A stretch of 64,000 bases of DNA from Simmondsia chinensis (GCA_018398585.1 JAGTTD010000006.1:3732501-3796500); one strand, 5' to 3'. Positions 1 through 11,043 are shown, counted from the stretch's first letter. Notes: a model not told the origin generated them from the letters alone. Translations and numbers: made by a program.

Positions 1-1
1 T

Positions 2-190
2 GCAGCAGCTTTGGAGAAGGTAAAGGTGGCGAAGGAAGAGTGTTGTGTAGTGTGTTATGAGGAGTTGACGGCTGGGGAGGCAGCGAAGCAACTACAATGT
101 GGGCACGTGTTCCTCGACACATGTATTTTCCAGTGGTTAAGCAATTACAGTCGTCAATGTCCCGTTTGTCGGTTTGAGTTACCGATTTGA
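2..190 (+). CDS. 3' end of a RING-H2-type gene, partial, zinc ligand lost
   Basis: The window opens inside a coding frame that runs 62 codons to TGA at 188-190. It encodes the C-terminal RING domain of the same family as the complete genes further on (a likely E3 ubiquitin ligase). The ligand series is CxxC, CxH, then CxxC at the end. In CGHVFLDTC, however, the second histidine of the C3H2C3 pattern is leucine, where intact relatives read CKHMFHHTC. Wording such as VKVAKEECC and YEEL places it nearer to the R2 genes at 39194 and 57869 than to R1. Unlike those, it has no stop codon inside the RING, so it is either a live but altered gene or an early pseudogene. The 5' part lies outside the window. 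Confidence 0.75.
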   Translation, partial: AAALEKVKVAKEECCVVCYEELTAGEAAKQLQCGHVFLDTCIFQWLSNYSRQCPVCRFELPI

Positions 191-652
191 GTTTAATTTC
201 AATCTTTCATTTTCTTTTCTTTTTTGGGAAACTAGTTTGAATTGGTGAATGGATATATGTTTAATGTGTAGTTTGATTTCTTTATATTTGTATTAAATAT
301 ACTTTGTTACTGTGGATATTATCCCCTAAGTATTCTCTGATGAGATTAGACCAATAAATTTTTTTAAAAATCCGTCATAATTTTGTTGAAATTTACTAAT
401 ATGCAAATCAACATAAAGCTTGTTAATTAAAAATAATAATGAAAGTTGAATATAGTATAAATGTTAAAAAGGTATTGCTTGAAATTAAAGTCTCAATTAT
501 CTAATTAAAAAATAAATTAATAATTATATACAAATAATTGTAAGGGTTATTTACATCAAATATTTATATACTTTATTCTTATATTTAATTATGTCAATTT
601 AATTTCTATAGAAGTTAGTTACATTTAATTATCAATTTTTAGTTACATTTAA
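191..652. other. AT-rich 3' flank of the RING gene
   Basis: No gene is seen. The first 100 bases resemble the 3' flanks of the other RING genes (ATGGATATATGTTTTATGGG-like wording). The stretch from about 480 to 610 resembles 59305-59425, also downstream of a RING gene, so this is ordinary cluster spacer into which the next unit has been placed at 653. Confidence 0.6.
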
Positions 653-680
653 CTAGGTTTGTTCCCGTGCGATGCACGGG
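653..680 (-). mobile_element. Helitron 3' terminus, copy 1
   Basis: On the minus strand, the hairpin CCCGTGC-ATC-GCACGGG (664-680) is followed after 7 nt by CTAG (653-656) and then T (652). A short GC-rich hairpin just before CTRR, with insertion 5' of T, is the standard Helitron 3' end. The same terminus occurs at 22068-22095 and 49499-49526. Sequence shared with those copies runs from here to higher coordinates and stops at the CTAG. The 5' (TC) end is not established; TC followed by TATATACATTTTC at 1543 on the minus strand is one candidate. Confidence 0.75.
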
Positions 681-2440
681 CGGTATTTATTTGTCATTAT
701 ATTTTACAGTCGAGAATTTTTTGCATTGAAATAATCTTTTGTTTGATTAGTTGGCTATAATCTTATTCAATTTACATAATTCTCATAGCAGTAATTGTAA
801 AAGTTTTCAATCAAAAAAATGACAAAATATTTTCCTAATTCACAGAAATAAAAATATAAACAAAATTTACACTTTATTAAGTATGAATATTATTTCACAA
901 AAGATAGGGAACATGATTCCAAAAAAGGTGGTTGTTATGTTTGCTTCCGTGCTAGGTCCCCTTAATTTTCTTCGCTTATCTACAATGAAAATATGCCATT
1001 GTTAGGTCGTATCTAATTGCTACGAAATTGTAAAGCTTGACATGTTGCTTACCTCGACATTTGTTGCGTATATATTATTTATTGTACGCTCTTCGAAAGA
1101 CAATATTGTAATTGGTTCTTGTAAAGCCTATGGTATTGAAAAATATTTTCAATATTCAGGATATCTTAACGACATTTCAAATATTATGGACTATCTTTTA
1201 TTAGTATTTTAATGTCAATTCTATAGTTCTAATAAATATTTTAAAAGAAATATCTTTCTTGTATTTAGGTTCAGGATATTTAATTTATCATTAACAATTA
1301 CATTGTCAAATTAATTTATGAATTAGTTTTTATGTAAATGTATTATGATATTGAAGAATGTAAAAATATTTTTACTACTGGACCTCGGATATATTAGAAA
1401 AAAGGACACACCAAAAGAATGAAGAAGTTGTAGTAAACAGGGATTGAGCACAGGATATTCAAATATAATATAAAAAGCATGAGACCACTATGGCAAGTAC
1501 CTTAAATAATTTATGAATTAGTTTTCATGAAAATGTATATAGATTCTAGAAATAGGCAAATAGGCAAAATGAAGGGTTTTCATAAGGGGTAGGGGAAGTT
1601 AAACACTTCAAATTAAAATATAGATACTTGCATGAGATTTTATTGTTTTTCACTAAATAATTTGAGGTGTGTTTTCAACTGATAAAAAAATTATTGAAGT
1701 GTTCTACTTAAGGGTTTAGCTTTGAAGATATTATCATATAGGTATCCAAAGTTTGACCATTTATTACCCAGATATCTGACATTTTCAATAATACATACAA
1801 TAGGGATTCTTAAGGTCTAAAAGTTTTATCACTTAAATATCTTAAGGTTCAAAATTTTATCAATTAGGTACATTTCTGTCAAAATTCCATAAATTTTTGT
1901 TGGAAAATGCTAAAGTACCAATGAACAATGACATCTTATACAGCAGACCGTACTATATCATCAAGATACACTTTATCCTTTACCTAGTTATTAGGGTTTA
2001 TCCTTTTGCTTTCAACTGATCGAAAATAGGAAGTTGTGTTCCTTTGCTACCAACTAAATCGAGAAACATAACCTTTTCCAAAGTTTGCACGATAAAAGAT
2101 TAATAAACTTATTCTGATATTTGTTATATATTTTGAAATTATTTCTATTTTTTAGTTCATTAACACCTAGATTTGAATTTTCGAGCTCATCGAAAATTGA
2201 GTCTTTTAGTATCACTTAAATTGTATATTATCTTCTTAAATAAGTTATGTGGCAATAGTATCAGCAATCATATTTACATAAATTAATTTCTTACTTACCA
2301 ACGAAAATCCGTACTGTATAACATGCACCATTCATTTTAACATAATATTCACTTCTCAAGATAGCAAGAAAATTTTGACACATTAATTTTTCATTTGTAC
2401 GACTCTTATTTATAATAGGCTCTTTTCAAACATGCAACTG
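681..2440. other. Helitron interior and T2 3' flank, no gene
   Basis: AT-rich sequence without a credible ORF. It is nearly identical in reverse complement to 20306-22067 and in direct orientation to 49527-51321. Much of it may be Helitron body. The remainder is the 3' flank of the T2 gene. Confidence 0.6.
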
Positions 2441-2845
2441 TTACAAGGAAAGTTTTGGGGATGCCACAGGCTGTTGATCAAAAACTTCACTGCAAATGTT
2501 CCAGATACCATCATGCCTTTTGAGAATTTCACGGATTGCTTGCCTTTCAAAATGTTCCTTAATCAAAATAGATTGGGTCATAATATCGTGGCATGTCCTG
2601 CCCAACTTTAGTAGGTCACTGCAAGAGGCAAGATTGATACTAGAACCTGTAAAGATGAATTCAAATATAGCTTCACCAGACAGGGGATCTATTTTGTGTA
2701 GGCAATCTTCCACACGGTTTGCGAAATCTGGATCAGATGTTGGGATGGGGTCAAGGTTGCTTCCAATTGCATTTGCTAGAATTGATGTAACAAGAAGAAC
2801 CAGTGATATAGAATAAGTCATAATAGGCAGAGCTCCGGTCTTCAT
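2441..2845 (-). CDS. T2: secreted prolamin-like (ECA1-related) protein, copy 1
   Basis: 134 aa. Residues 1-28 form a signal peptide: Met-Lys start, hydrophobic core around 9-24, small residues ANAIG before the cleavage area. The mature part has four cysteines, C48, C75, C85 and C118, in the order C-x26-C-x9-C-x32-C, with DPLSGEAIFEFIF after the first and an amphipathic helix-like stretch before the last. This is the layout of the plant prolamin-like / ECA1 gametogenesis-related secreted proteins, although many members have six cysteines. It is about 40-50% similar by eye to the P proteins. A TATA box (minus-strand TATAAATA) lies at 2949-2956, about 105 bases upstream. It is divergent from the P gene at 3669. 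The coding sequence is identical, base for base, to 19901-20305. Confidence 0.85.
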   Translation of the reverse strand: MKTGALPIMTYSISLVLLVTSILANAIGSNLDPIPTSDPDFANRVEDCLHKIDPLSGEAIFEFIFTGSSINLASCSDLLKLGRTCHDIMTQSILIKEHFERQAIREILKRHDGIWNICSEVFDQQPVASPKLSL

Positions 2846-3049
2846 GATGGGTTTTGCAATAAAATCTTATTTTATTTTAATTGATAAAATATGAGATGCG
2901 AGTAGATGATATTTTTAATGAATGATGCTACAAGAATTTAACATCATCTATTTATAAAGGAAAAATGGGTGGGAAAAAAAAATTAATGGCTCTCTACAAT
3001 AACGATTGTGTTAGTAAAGAATGACAATTAATACAAAATTCTTAAAGTA

Positions 3050-3303
3050 ATTTTTGACTTACCTATCATCCTTTTTGGCTTTGATGCTGTGCTCTCATCT
3101 CCTAACCCGATTGATCGTAGCACTCCTTGTTTTATTTTTAGCGTCTATAGTTTTCCAGCCTCTGTTGGCTCTATTTGTATTTTATTTATGTTGTTTGTAC
3201 TTGTTTTTTTTTTCTGGTCCTTGTTTTCTTACGGGTGTCCTGCACCTCGCTTGTGTCGAACGGCCTGCTTTATTCCGCGACCTTGTCGCTAATTACAAAA
3301 AAA
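3050..3303 (+). mobile_element. 5'-truncated LINE tail between T2 and P, copy 1
   Basis: A T-rich 3'-UTR-like sequence ends in GTCGCTAATTACAAAAAAAAA. The same wording ends the LINE copies (GTCGCTAATTATCCAAAAAAAAA at 17010-17032). Possible target duplications flank it (AAATTCTTAAAGT before, AAATTCTAAGTT after the A tail). The ORFs in it are hydrophobic by base composition and I do not count them as genes. It sits inside the shared upstream region of the divergent T2/P pair. Confidence 0.65.
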
Positions 3304-3561
3304 AATGAAATTCTAAGTTCTGTTTGTTGCCTTATTGTTTGAGGAAGAACACATGGTTCACATGTCGAAAATTAATATCTAGCCATATTAACTTTCAATG
3401 TACAGATTAAGTTATGTCTTTCATAAAAATATTCTTATTTTAACATTTATCAATATTAGTTGATAAACGTACAATATTAATTGCGCTTAATAACTCATGT
3501 AACATTTGTAAAATACTAACGAAACTTATCTTCAACGTTTTTTTTTTCCTTATTTTTTTCC

Positions 3562-3569
3562 TATATATA
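3562..3569 (+). promoter_or_regulatory. TATA box of P gene 3669
   Basis: TATATATA, 100 bases before the ATG and followed by GACAATGTAGTATCC. The same box and spacing recur before 6997, 32524 and 52534. Confidence 0.6.
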
Positions 3570-3668
3570 GACAATGTAGTATCCTAATAGCATCATTCAC
3601 TAAGTTTTATATATCTCATATCTTTTTTATCAGTTTAAAGTGTCAAATAAGATTGAAGCACAAAAGTC

Positions 3669-4082
3669 ATGGATACTAAAACTCTACCTCTTGTGGCATA
3701 CTTAGCCATCTTTATGCTCCTTGCTACATCATGCACTGCAAGTGCATTGGGACGTGACCTTGATTTCGTCCCGAGTTTAGACCCGAGCTCCGAATCCTAT
3801 GTAGAAGCTTGCACATATAAAATGGATCCCTTGTCTGGTGATGCTATATTTGAATACGTATTTAAAGGAGCTGATTCTGGGATCAACATTAAGTCATGCA
3901 AAGACTTGCTAAGCTTGGGAAGCACGTGCCACAATTCTATGACAAAGTCAATTCTCGCCAAAGAAAATTTTAAATGGCAACAAATTGCTGAAATCCTCAC
4001 AAGACAGGATATTCTTTGGACAACTTGTTTTGAAATAATTGATCAACAACCTGCGGGATCCCCGGAAATTATCGAGACGTAG
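3669..4082 (+). CDS. P-a: secreted prolamin-like (ECA1-related) protein
   Basis: 137 aa. The signal peptide spans about residues 1-28 (hydrophobic core LPLVAYLAIFMLLATS, end SALG). The mature protein has C48, C77, C87 and C120, spaced as in T2, with KMDPLSGDAIFEYVFKG after the first cysteine. The family is the plant prolamin-like / ECA1-gametogenesis-related group: small exported proteins often made in egg apparatus, endosperm or pollen. No enzymatic role is expected. The a-form is marked by MDTKT, GADSGINIKSCKD, ITRQDILWTTCF-type wording near the end, and the tail PEIIET. The ATG follows AAAAGTC and is conserved between copies. T2 lies divergent on the left and two SINEs lie downstream. Function in this plant is inferred from family only. 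Confidence 0.85.
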   Translation: MDTKTLPLVAYLAIFMLLATSCTASALGRDLDFVPSLDPSSESYVEACTYKMDPLSGDAIFEYVFKGADSGINIKSCKDLLSLGSTCHNSMTKSILAKENFKWQQIAEILTRQDILWTTCFEIIDQQPAGSPEIIET

Positions 4083-4647
4083 TTGTATATATGTTTGTAA
4101 TAAGGCCTAATATGTGATTTGGCTTATGTGCTCCATTTGCATTTCTACAAATAAAACAGTACAAATTTTTTTTTTCCCTGTTATTTTAAAAAGTTGTGGT
4201 ATTTATTAAAATAAATTTATGTTATTAAGTACTAATTTTTATTTTTAGACACAATCTAATATACATGTCATTAGATGCACTAACTTATTTATTTCATTTA
4301 CGAATCATCAGTGTCAATTACCTGAACACTTCTCTCTACTCCCTCAGTAAACTCCGGCACGGACCATGTTCAAAGTTGGGCGCTTCACTAATCTAGCTTT
4401 AATCATGATACATATTTAGACATGGGATTGAATATTTGCATATTTTTTTCGCACTTTGTCGTTCTGTTTTTCTTTTTGAAACTTCATGTACCAAGGGAAT
4501 TCTCCCGTCTTAATTATCAAAAAAAGAAAAAAGAAAAAATGCCATCCTATAATAACTATTATTAATATTACTATGAACTAATTCGCTAAATGAGAAAAAT
4601 TAACAATTTTGAATATAATTAAAAAGTTTAATAATGTTTCATGAAAC
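4083..4647. other. P-a 3' flank
   Basis: No gene. It includes an A-rich stretch at 4517-4540 after GTCTTAATTATC that looks like another decayed LINE tail. It is collinear with 29597-30159. Confidence 0.5.
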
Positions 4648-4666
4648 TATAAACTCTGGTCTAGAT

Positions 4667-4852
4667 ACAACAACAACAACAACAACAAACCCAGTACCTC
4701 TAAGGGCTCCCGCAAAAGCATGGTCCGGGGTATATGTACGCAGCCTTCCCCCTCCAAAGGGGTACCCTGAAGAGAGGCAGTTTCCGAGGACCCCCAGCCT
4801 GAAAAGCTGTTCCGCTGCAAAAAGCCAAAGACCCCCCCTCACAGTTCTCCTT
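4667..4852 (-). mobile_element. Au-like SINE, copy 1
   Basis: On the minus strand it reads GGGGGTCCTCGGAAAC ... GGCTGCGTACATATACC ... ACTGGGTTTG(TTG)n, the wording and (TTG)n tail of the plant Au SINE family. It is flanked by 19-bp target duplications at 4648-4666 and 4853-4871 (TATAAACTCTGGTCTAGAT and TATAAACTCTGATATAGAT, two mismatches). The equivalent unoccupied site lies downstream of the paralogous P-b gene at 7694-7712. Confidence 0.85.
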
Positions 4853-4887
4853 TATAAACTCTGATATAGATGCCAAAGATATTTGTC

Positions 4888-5078
4888 TTGTTAATGAGAA
4901 ACCCAGTTATCCGGTGAACTTCGGCTCATGTGGCGACCTACACACTATATGAACTAATTAAGTCAGGGATTCCTTAAGGAGAGGTTTAAAGGAGGAATCG
5001 AACTCCAGATCTTTTAGCATAAAGTAATACTCTATTCCTTCACCTGCCTCTACAACTAAAGTAAGGCCCTAGGGGGTT
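4888..5078 (-). mobile_element. tRNA-type SINE candidate, copy 1
   Basis: A 191-bp insert lies between exact 14-bp repeats CAAAGATATTTGTC (4874-4887 and 5079-5092). The minus strand holds GAGTTCGATTCC at 4994-5005, a good match to the RNA polymerase III B box. No convincing A box or A tail was found. The P-b 3' flank lacks the insert. Confidence 0.65.
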
Positions 5079-5092
5079 CAAAGATATTTGTC

Positions 5093-5790
5093 ATTATAAT
5101 ATTTTTTTTAGAAACTTGTGTTTCTCATCCAAAAAATAGAAAAAAAAATGTTTAATTTAACCTCTTATAGAAGACCTATGAGAAAATTTATTTTTGATGC
5201 AAATTGGTCTAGAGATTTAACATGCAACCTCGAACCTCGACGACGTGTGGTGGGAAGGATATGATGCCTCTAACCTGTTGATCATATCTAACGATGCCGG
5301 ATTAAAAGGGGGTGGATAAACCCGTTGATTTTGCGAATACCCAAGTAATAACCCAAAAAGAGGAGCTAAGTAATTTTATTGAACTCTTTCAAAAAAAAAT
5401 TACAAAGATCAACTTAATTATAAAACTCATCAAAATTATTTAATTAATCAAAAGCTGCCTAAAACAAACAACTAATAGCCTATTTATAGGCATTCCTCTA
5501 ACCTTACTGTTAATTTAAATTGAACTCTATATATAACAATTATAGTCTAACTATAATTAACCCTAATATAATTTAAAAACTCTAATACTAATTACATGAT
5601 TCAATAAGGAAAACCTAATTAAAACCTAATTTAAAATTAAGTAAAATATATAATCCTATCTGTTAAATTTTTATTAAAAATATTAAAATAGCCACCTAAA
5701 TAATAAATAGTCAAAAGAAAATTCATATATTAAAATTATTTTATATAAATAATTTAAATTTTAACATTTTAAAAAAATCCTCTTCGTCTT
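5093..5790. other. AT-rich spacer with possible TE remnant
   Basis: No gene. A minus-strand TATA-like GCCTATAAATAGGC lies near 5480-5493 and the stretch resembles a decayed LTR, but no paired LTR or target duplication was found. It is collinear with 30606-31290. Confidence 0.4.
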
Positions 5791-6640
5791 CCTCTCGGCT
5801 CTTCACTCTCCTCTGTCAACGAACAAACCGATGCCGGCACCACACCGCTCCTTCGCCGGCGATGCCATTTAAAACCCGACACCGGTCACCTGCCGTCGAA
5901 ACCTCACCATTGTCGAACACCACCAACGACGCTCACCGGCCCTCTTCCACCGAGAACCACCACGAACGACAGCCATTTCACCGGTTTTTGAACCCTCGTC
6001 GTCGTCACCTTCGTCGTCGACTTCACCATCGACCTTGATTTCGTGGACTTGCCACTGAAGCTCGAAACCACCACCGAATTTCCACTCCTCCAGCGCCGTC
6101 GCTTCACCTTCGAACTCGAGCACCACCGGGGCTATCTCTTCCCTTCTCTCCGGCGACCGACCTCATTGGGAACTACCGCCACTGGAGGTCATCACCTCCA
6201 CCAGCAAACACTCAAATCGTCACTTCTTCCCATCGACACTCGCAACCTCCACCGAACTTCACCGTCTGACAGGCCGGCCACCCCGAGACGAGTAACGCCG
6301 CCACGCTTGAAGCCCCACGCTGACAACCACCGTCAATCTTCGACTCCCAGGACATCGGCCCCGAGGTGGGTTTTCCGCTGACCACCAAGAGTCCCTATCA
6401 CCGAGTCCGAAAACTCCAGACCTGGGCGGTTTTAACCCACCAGATCTGAGCACCACCATGAACGAAGTGCCGCTAGATCTCCCCAAGCCACCAACACCGT
6501 GAGCCTCCGCCGTTGCCACTTTACTTTTCCGGCTCTAATTCATTGCCAAAATTACACCAATCTAGTCTTTTTCTCACTTCGTTCATCACCACGCGCACTC
6601 ATGCGCCACCACAAGCTATCACGTGCCACCGATCTAGGTT
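5790..6640. other. GC-rich island of unknown origin, copy 1
   Basis: About 850 bases rich in CACCG, CGTCG and CCACC words, in sharp contrast to the AT-rich surroundings. Open frames exist on both strands (for example 6043-6381 plus and 5869-6126 minus), but they are low-complexity Pro/His/Arg or Gly/Arg/Val translations with no recognisable domain. The copy at 31300-32165 carries changes that do not look codon-biased. It may be a captured gene fragment or TE leader. Confidence 0.5.
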
Positions 6641-6888
6641 TTTAGAATAATTAGTTCCTTAACATTATAAGTGATGCAATACGGTTCACATGTAGACAAT
6701 GCATATCAAGCCACGTTAACTTTCAATGTATAGATTAAGTTATGTCATTCATAAAAATATTTGTGCTTCAACATTTATTGGTATTACATGATAAACGTAC
6801 AATATTAATTGCCCTTAATAAATTATGTAACCGTTGTAAAACACTAACGGAACTTATCTTAATCGTTTTTTTTTCCTAATTTTTTTCT

Positions 6889-6896
6889 TATATATA
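6889..6896 (+). promoter_or_regulatory. TATA box of P gene 6997
   Basis: TATATATA about 100 bases before the ATG, in a block homologous to 3562-3569. Confidence 0.6.
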
Positions 6897-6996
6897 GACA
6901 ATGTAGTATCCTAGTAACATCATTCACTAAGGTTTTATATATCTCATATCTTTTTTATTAGTTCAAAAGGTCAAATAAGATTAAAGCACGAAGATC

Positions 6997-7395
6997 ATGG
7001 AAACTAAAACTCTACCTCTTGTGGCATACTTAGCCATCTTTATGCTCCTTGCTACATCATGCACTGCAAGTGCATCAGGACGTGACCTTGATTTCGTCCC
7101 GAGTTTACACCCAAGCTCCGAATCCTATGTAGACGCTTGCACATACAAAATGGATCCCATGTCTGGTGATGCTATATTTGAGTATGTATTTAAAGGAGCT
7201 GATTTTGGGATCAACAATAAGTTATGCAGAGACTTACTAAGCTTGGGAAGTACGTGCCACAATTCCATGACAAAGTCAATTCTCGCTAGAGAAAATTTTA
7301 AATGGCAACAAATTGATGAAATTCTCATAAGGCAGGATATTATTTGGACGACTTGTCTTGAAATATTTGATCAACAGCCTGCGAGATTCCCATAA
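6997..7395 (+). CDS. P-b: secreted prolamin-like (ECA1-related) protein
   Basis: 132 aa, with the same signal peptide and four-cysteine plan as 3669. The b-form is marked by METKT, SASGRDLDF, KMDPMSGD, GADFGINNKLCRD and a TAA directly after ARFP, which removes the EIIET tail of P-a. This copy has private changes (H38, D47, D108, I111, F131) not shared by its nearest relative at 32524. Upstream is the GC-rich island. Downstream the transcript end wording GATTCTCAAATTAATAATAAG is b-specific. Confidence 0.85.
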   Translation: METKTLPLVAYLAIFMLLATSCTASASGRDLDFVPSLHPSSESYVDACTYKMDPMSGDAIFEYVFKGADFGINNKLCRDLLSLGSTCHNSMTKSILARENFKWQQIDEILIRQDIIWTTCLEIFDQQPARFP

Positions 7396-10300
7396 ATTAT
7401 CGAGACGTAGTTGTGTATATGTTAGTAATAAGGCCTAATATGTGATTTGGCTTGTTGGATTCTCAAATTAATAATAAGAGCCATACAATATATATGTTCC
7501 ATTTGCATTTTTACAAATAAAATAGTAAAAAAGTTTCTTCAATTTTTTGTGTTATTTTGAAAATTGGAGATCATTATTTAAAAAAATTAATATTATTAAG
7601 TACTAAATTTTGTTGCTACATAAGATGATTCAATTAATGAGAAAAAATAACACTTCAAATATAATAAAAAAGGTTTAACAATCTTTCATGAAACTATAAA
7701 CTCAAATCTAAATTACAAATATATTTGTCATTATAATAATTTTTCAAAAACTTGTATTTCTCATCCAAAAATTATAATGGTAAAAATGTTTCTGACTCAA
7801 CACAATAATTTAACCGAGTTTTTTAGGGACATAACTTGGTAGTAGACAACTCTATGGATCAGAGAGGCCACCCTGCTTTTGATCACCACCAAGGACAACC
7901 AGCAAAAAAATAATAAATTAACAAAATAATGAAGCAGCCTGTATTCTGGCGGATCGGGTTCTTGGCGAGATAGGTGGAAGACACGCGGATAGAGGGCAGA
8001 GTGGCGAAAGGGTAAACCGGATTGAGAAAGTTAACATTAATTGGGAAACTTTAGCTTAGATTAGATTTAGGGATTTTTAATAGTTATTTTTTGTATTTAT
8101 CTTTTAATTTTTCTAAGTCTTTTAGTTTAGTTAAATTAGCTCTTCTATTTAAATAAGATAAAGTCTAGGATTTAGTTGGTTCAATTATTTTAGAGATTTT
8201 TCTCATTGTTTATGTGATTTTTTTAGTTTTCGGGATGAGAATTTAGTTAGACTTTTTATTCTGCTTTGTTCTTAATTATTTTCGTAATAACGAATTTAAA
8301 GGAAGGCTGTAAAATTTTCCATTTTTCTAAATCTCCATTTATGCGGTGCGTCAAATAATATATGGAAAACCGAAAACCATAATTTTTTTTCCAATTTTAT
8401 TAGGTAAACTGATTCATTTTATTAGTAACTCAAGAAGAATTACAGAAAATAAAATGGAAAAGAGGGTTAAAAATTCTCCAGAATTAATTTATTAAAGCAA
8501 GGTAAATATCCATTCTATTAGTTTTTACTGAAAATTGCATAAATTTTAGGTGTGATTTTAAAAAATTACCTAAATTTTCTAATTTTTATTATCATACTTA
8601 TACTTTACAAACTTTTTCAATGTCATGCCTTGATTCTAACGATGCTGACATTTGTTAGTTTTTATTAACGTGACTTTTAAAACTAGAGAGAAAATAATTG
8701 ACATGTTTATAAATTAACATCTAGCATTTAATAAAAAAAAATCACCCATATAATTATATGGATAACTTGTGGTTTACCCATTATAATAATTAGGTTTGAT
8801 AAGGATTGAAAGATGCTCACACATTTATAAATGGGTCGAGTTTGGGTTGACTCCATTTACAATACCTCTCGCTTAATACGAACACAACACATTTGCAAGC
8901 TTAATCTAACTGTTTGTTTTGAGGCGGCTAGGGTTTCTCTTGTGTGGCCAACGGCGGATTTAAGTTAGTAAGCCCACCCTGAATTATATCTAAAGCCTAC
9001 CTAATAATTTCCCCAGAAAATTCTAATTGATCATTATTAACGATAGTATTTACGAGTTCCACTAGTCTTTTAAGTGAAAAGTGTATGGATTACACAAATC
9101 ATGGGTCATCAATATTTTCTCACAAAAATTCATTGAATTTTTATAGAAAATAAAATATTGAAGAAATTGTTCAAGAGTGGTTAGTTTTTGAATTGAGGAA
9201 AATGAAAAACAGTTGTCCAAGGACAAGCGGGATCGACTTCGAAAACTTTGAGTTTAGGTTAATCTATTTAGGTCGGGTCTCGGGTCAGGTTTTGAATTGA
9301 CCCATCAAGTTATTTTGATTTAAGAAAATATTTTGAATAAAAATTAAAAATAGGGTAAAATGGAAAAGAAAATATAAGGGAGACAAAATGTCCCGTCATT
9401 AGTAAAAATTGCATCAATTCAAAAATGGAGAATTTTTCAGTTCCATGAAAACTTTTCTGTGGAAAATAAAAAAATAAAAAAATTGCGTAAGTGGTCAAGT
9501 TTTCAATTGAAATAATTGAAAACACTTCAATCTTTGGCCGAGGTCAATTCAAGTCAATCCGGGTCTACTTCACGTCTGGGTTAACCTTGGGTTTGGTTGA
9601 CCTTTAGGTTGGGTCAATCTCTAGCCTGATCGGTCTTCAGGTCGACCAATCAAGTTATTTATAATTTATTTTTGTTAAAATTTCTCTCTTTCCAAACATA
9701 AATTACATTGTTTTTATTTATTGAATTTTTAATAAATTAATTAAGTAAAAATATAAATAATTAGACATTAATATCAAGTTATTTAATAAATTTTTATTAT
9801 CTTGACGTTTTTGAAACTAATAAAATTAACCTTGACCGTTTTGATTTAATAAAATAGTCTCGCTCTAGAGTGATTAAGTTATTTTTCATCAATTGAGCTA
9901 ACATGCCAACTACTTTTTTATTAATGCAGTAGTAAAATAACAAAAGTACGCTTTAGTACTCTTTTTCTTATGTCATTACCATGAAATTCGAGACATTGTA
10001 ATAAATAGAAAGTATCTGTTTTCCCTTAATTTGTATAAAAATATAGTCATTAAAATTTTTTTTGTCATTTATACGACAAAAACTAGGGATTTTTTATTGA
10101 TGGGACATAAACTTAAAAACTTTTTTTATTAATTTAAAAAGGTAAGATTTTAATATGAGATCAGTTTTTTAGTATCTAATAAAACATTTATCTTATTTCA
10201 CTAATTGATCCTTAAAAATGACAATATAATATGAATTATACTAACATTTTAAATAAAAAGTGTATGGATTATGAAAACAATCATTAATTTTTAATAAAAT

Positions 10301-11035
10301 ATGTTTATATATTACACAAATTATGTGTCATCAATATTTTCTCACAAGAATCCGTTGAATTTTAACAAAGGACTTATTAATTTAAAATAATAGAATTTTG
10401 TAGATTTGGGAATTTTTTTTTCTTTTTTTTTTTATAGAAGATAAAAAATTTAAAAATTTACTCAAGCCATCAGTTTTTCAATTGAGGAAATTGAGAAACA
10501 ATTGCCCAATCTCAAATAGGGTCGGGTCGGGTCAACTTTGGATTTGGGTTTGACTCTATGTTCGGGCTAATTCTAGTCAGGTTGGGTCTCTGATCAGGTT
10601 TTGGATTGATCCATCAAGTTATTTGATAATCTATTTTTGCTAAATTTTTTTTTCTTTTTTCAAAATTAAAATCAAATTAGTTAAGAAAAAATATAAATGA
10701 GTTAGATATTAATATTCATAAAAAATATTAAATCCTTAAATCTATTTATATATCAATATACATATTTTTTTTTTTGATAATGTTAGGTAATACAATTGAA
10801 CACAGACGCCAAATAATAATACAATTGAACATACATATGTTAATTTATGTATTAAAACACAACATAAGAATTTGAAATTTTAAAACTAATACACTATGAT
10901 TTGACCGAAATTAACCAAATCTAAATAAAAAGTTTCAAAAGTAACTCTTTATTATAATATTAAAATTTCAAAAAATATTTCAAAAGTAGAAAATAGCGCC
11001 ACAAACTTTGGAAATAAATTCACCCAAACGATATC
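7396..11035. other. 3.6-kb AT-rich spacer with dispersed repeats
   Basis: No credible gene. Recurrent blocks rich in GGGTC/GGTTGACC words (about 9231-9310, 9538-9660, 10503-10625) occur at corresponding places in the other blocks and look like fragments of one decayed TE family. The Au-SINE empty site is at 7694-7712. Relative to the blocks at 35.6 and 54.6 kb, about 270 bases are missing at 9315 (join TTTTGAT/TTAAG). Confidence 0.5.
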
Positions 11036-11043
11036 TATAAATA
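11036..11043 (+). promoter_or_regulatory. TATA box of R1 gene 11128
   Basis: TATAAATA 92 bases before the ATG. The box and the 5' leader are conserved before all four R1 copies. Confidence 0.65.

Noticed and set aside
664..680. Hairpin as a transcription terminator
   Set aside because: Plant nuclear DNA, with CTAG|T spacing and repetition at three sites, fits a Helitron end better.
2496..2816. ORFs antisense to T2 and P genes (2496-2816, 3797-4000, 7125-7328, 19930-20250, 29311-29514, 51377-51697)
   Set aside because: Shadows of the real genes, conserved only because the sense strand is conserved.
4634..4864. ORFs on both strands around 4650-4860 and 30168-30389
   Set aside because: They are translations of the Au-like SINE.
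4888..5078. A functional tRNA gene
   Set aside because: Only a B-box-like word is present; no cloverleaf could be drawn, and the exact flanking repeats indicate an insertion.
5469..5500. Solo LTR around the minus-strand TATA-like box
   Set aside because: No matching second LTR, no clear TG...CA ends and no target duplication were found.
6043..6381. 112-aa ORF in the GC-rich island (also 31560-31898, and minus-strand ORFs)
   Set aside because: Low-complexity translation open on both strands, with no domain and no attached promoter. Kept only as an island of unknown origin.
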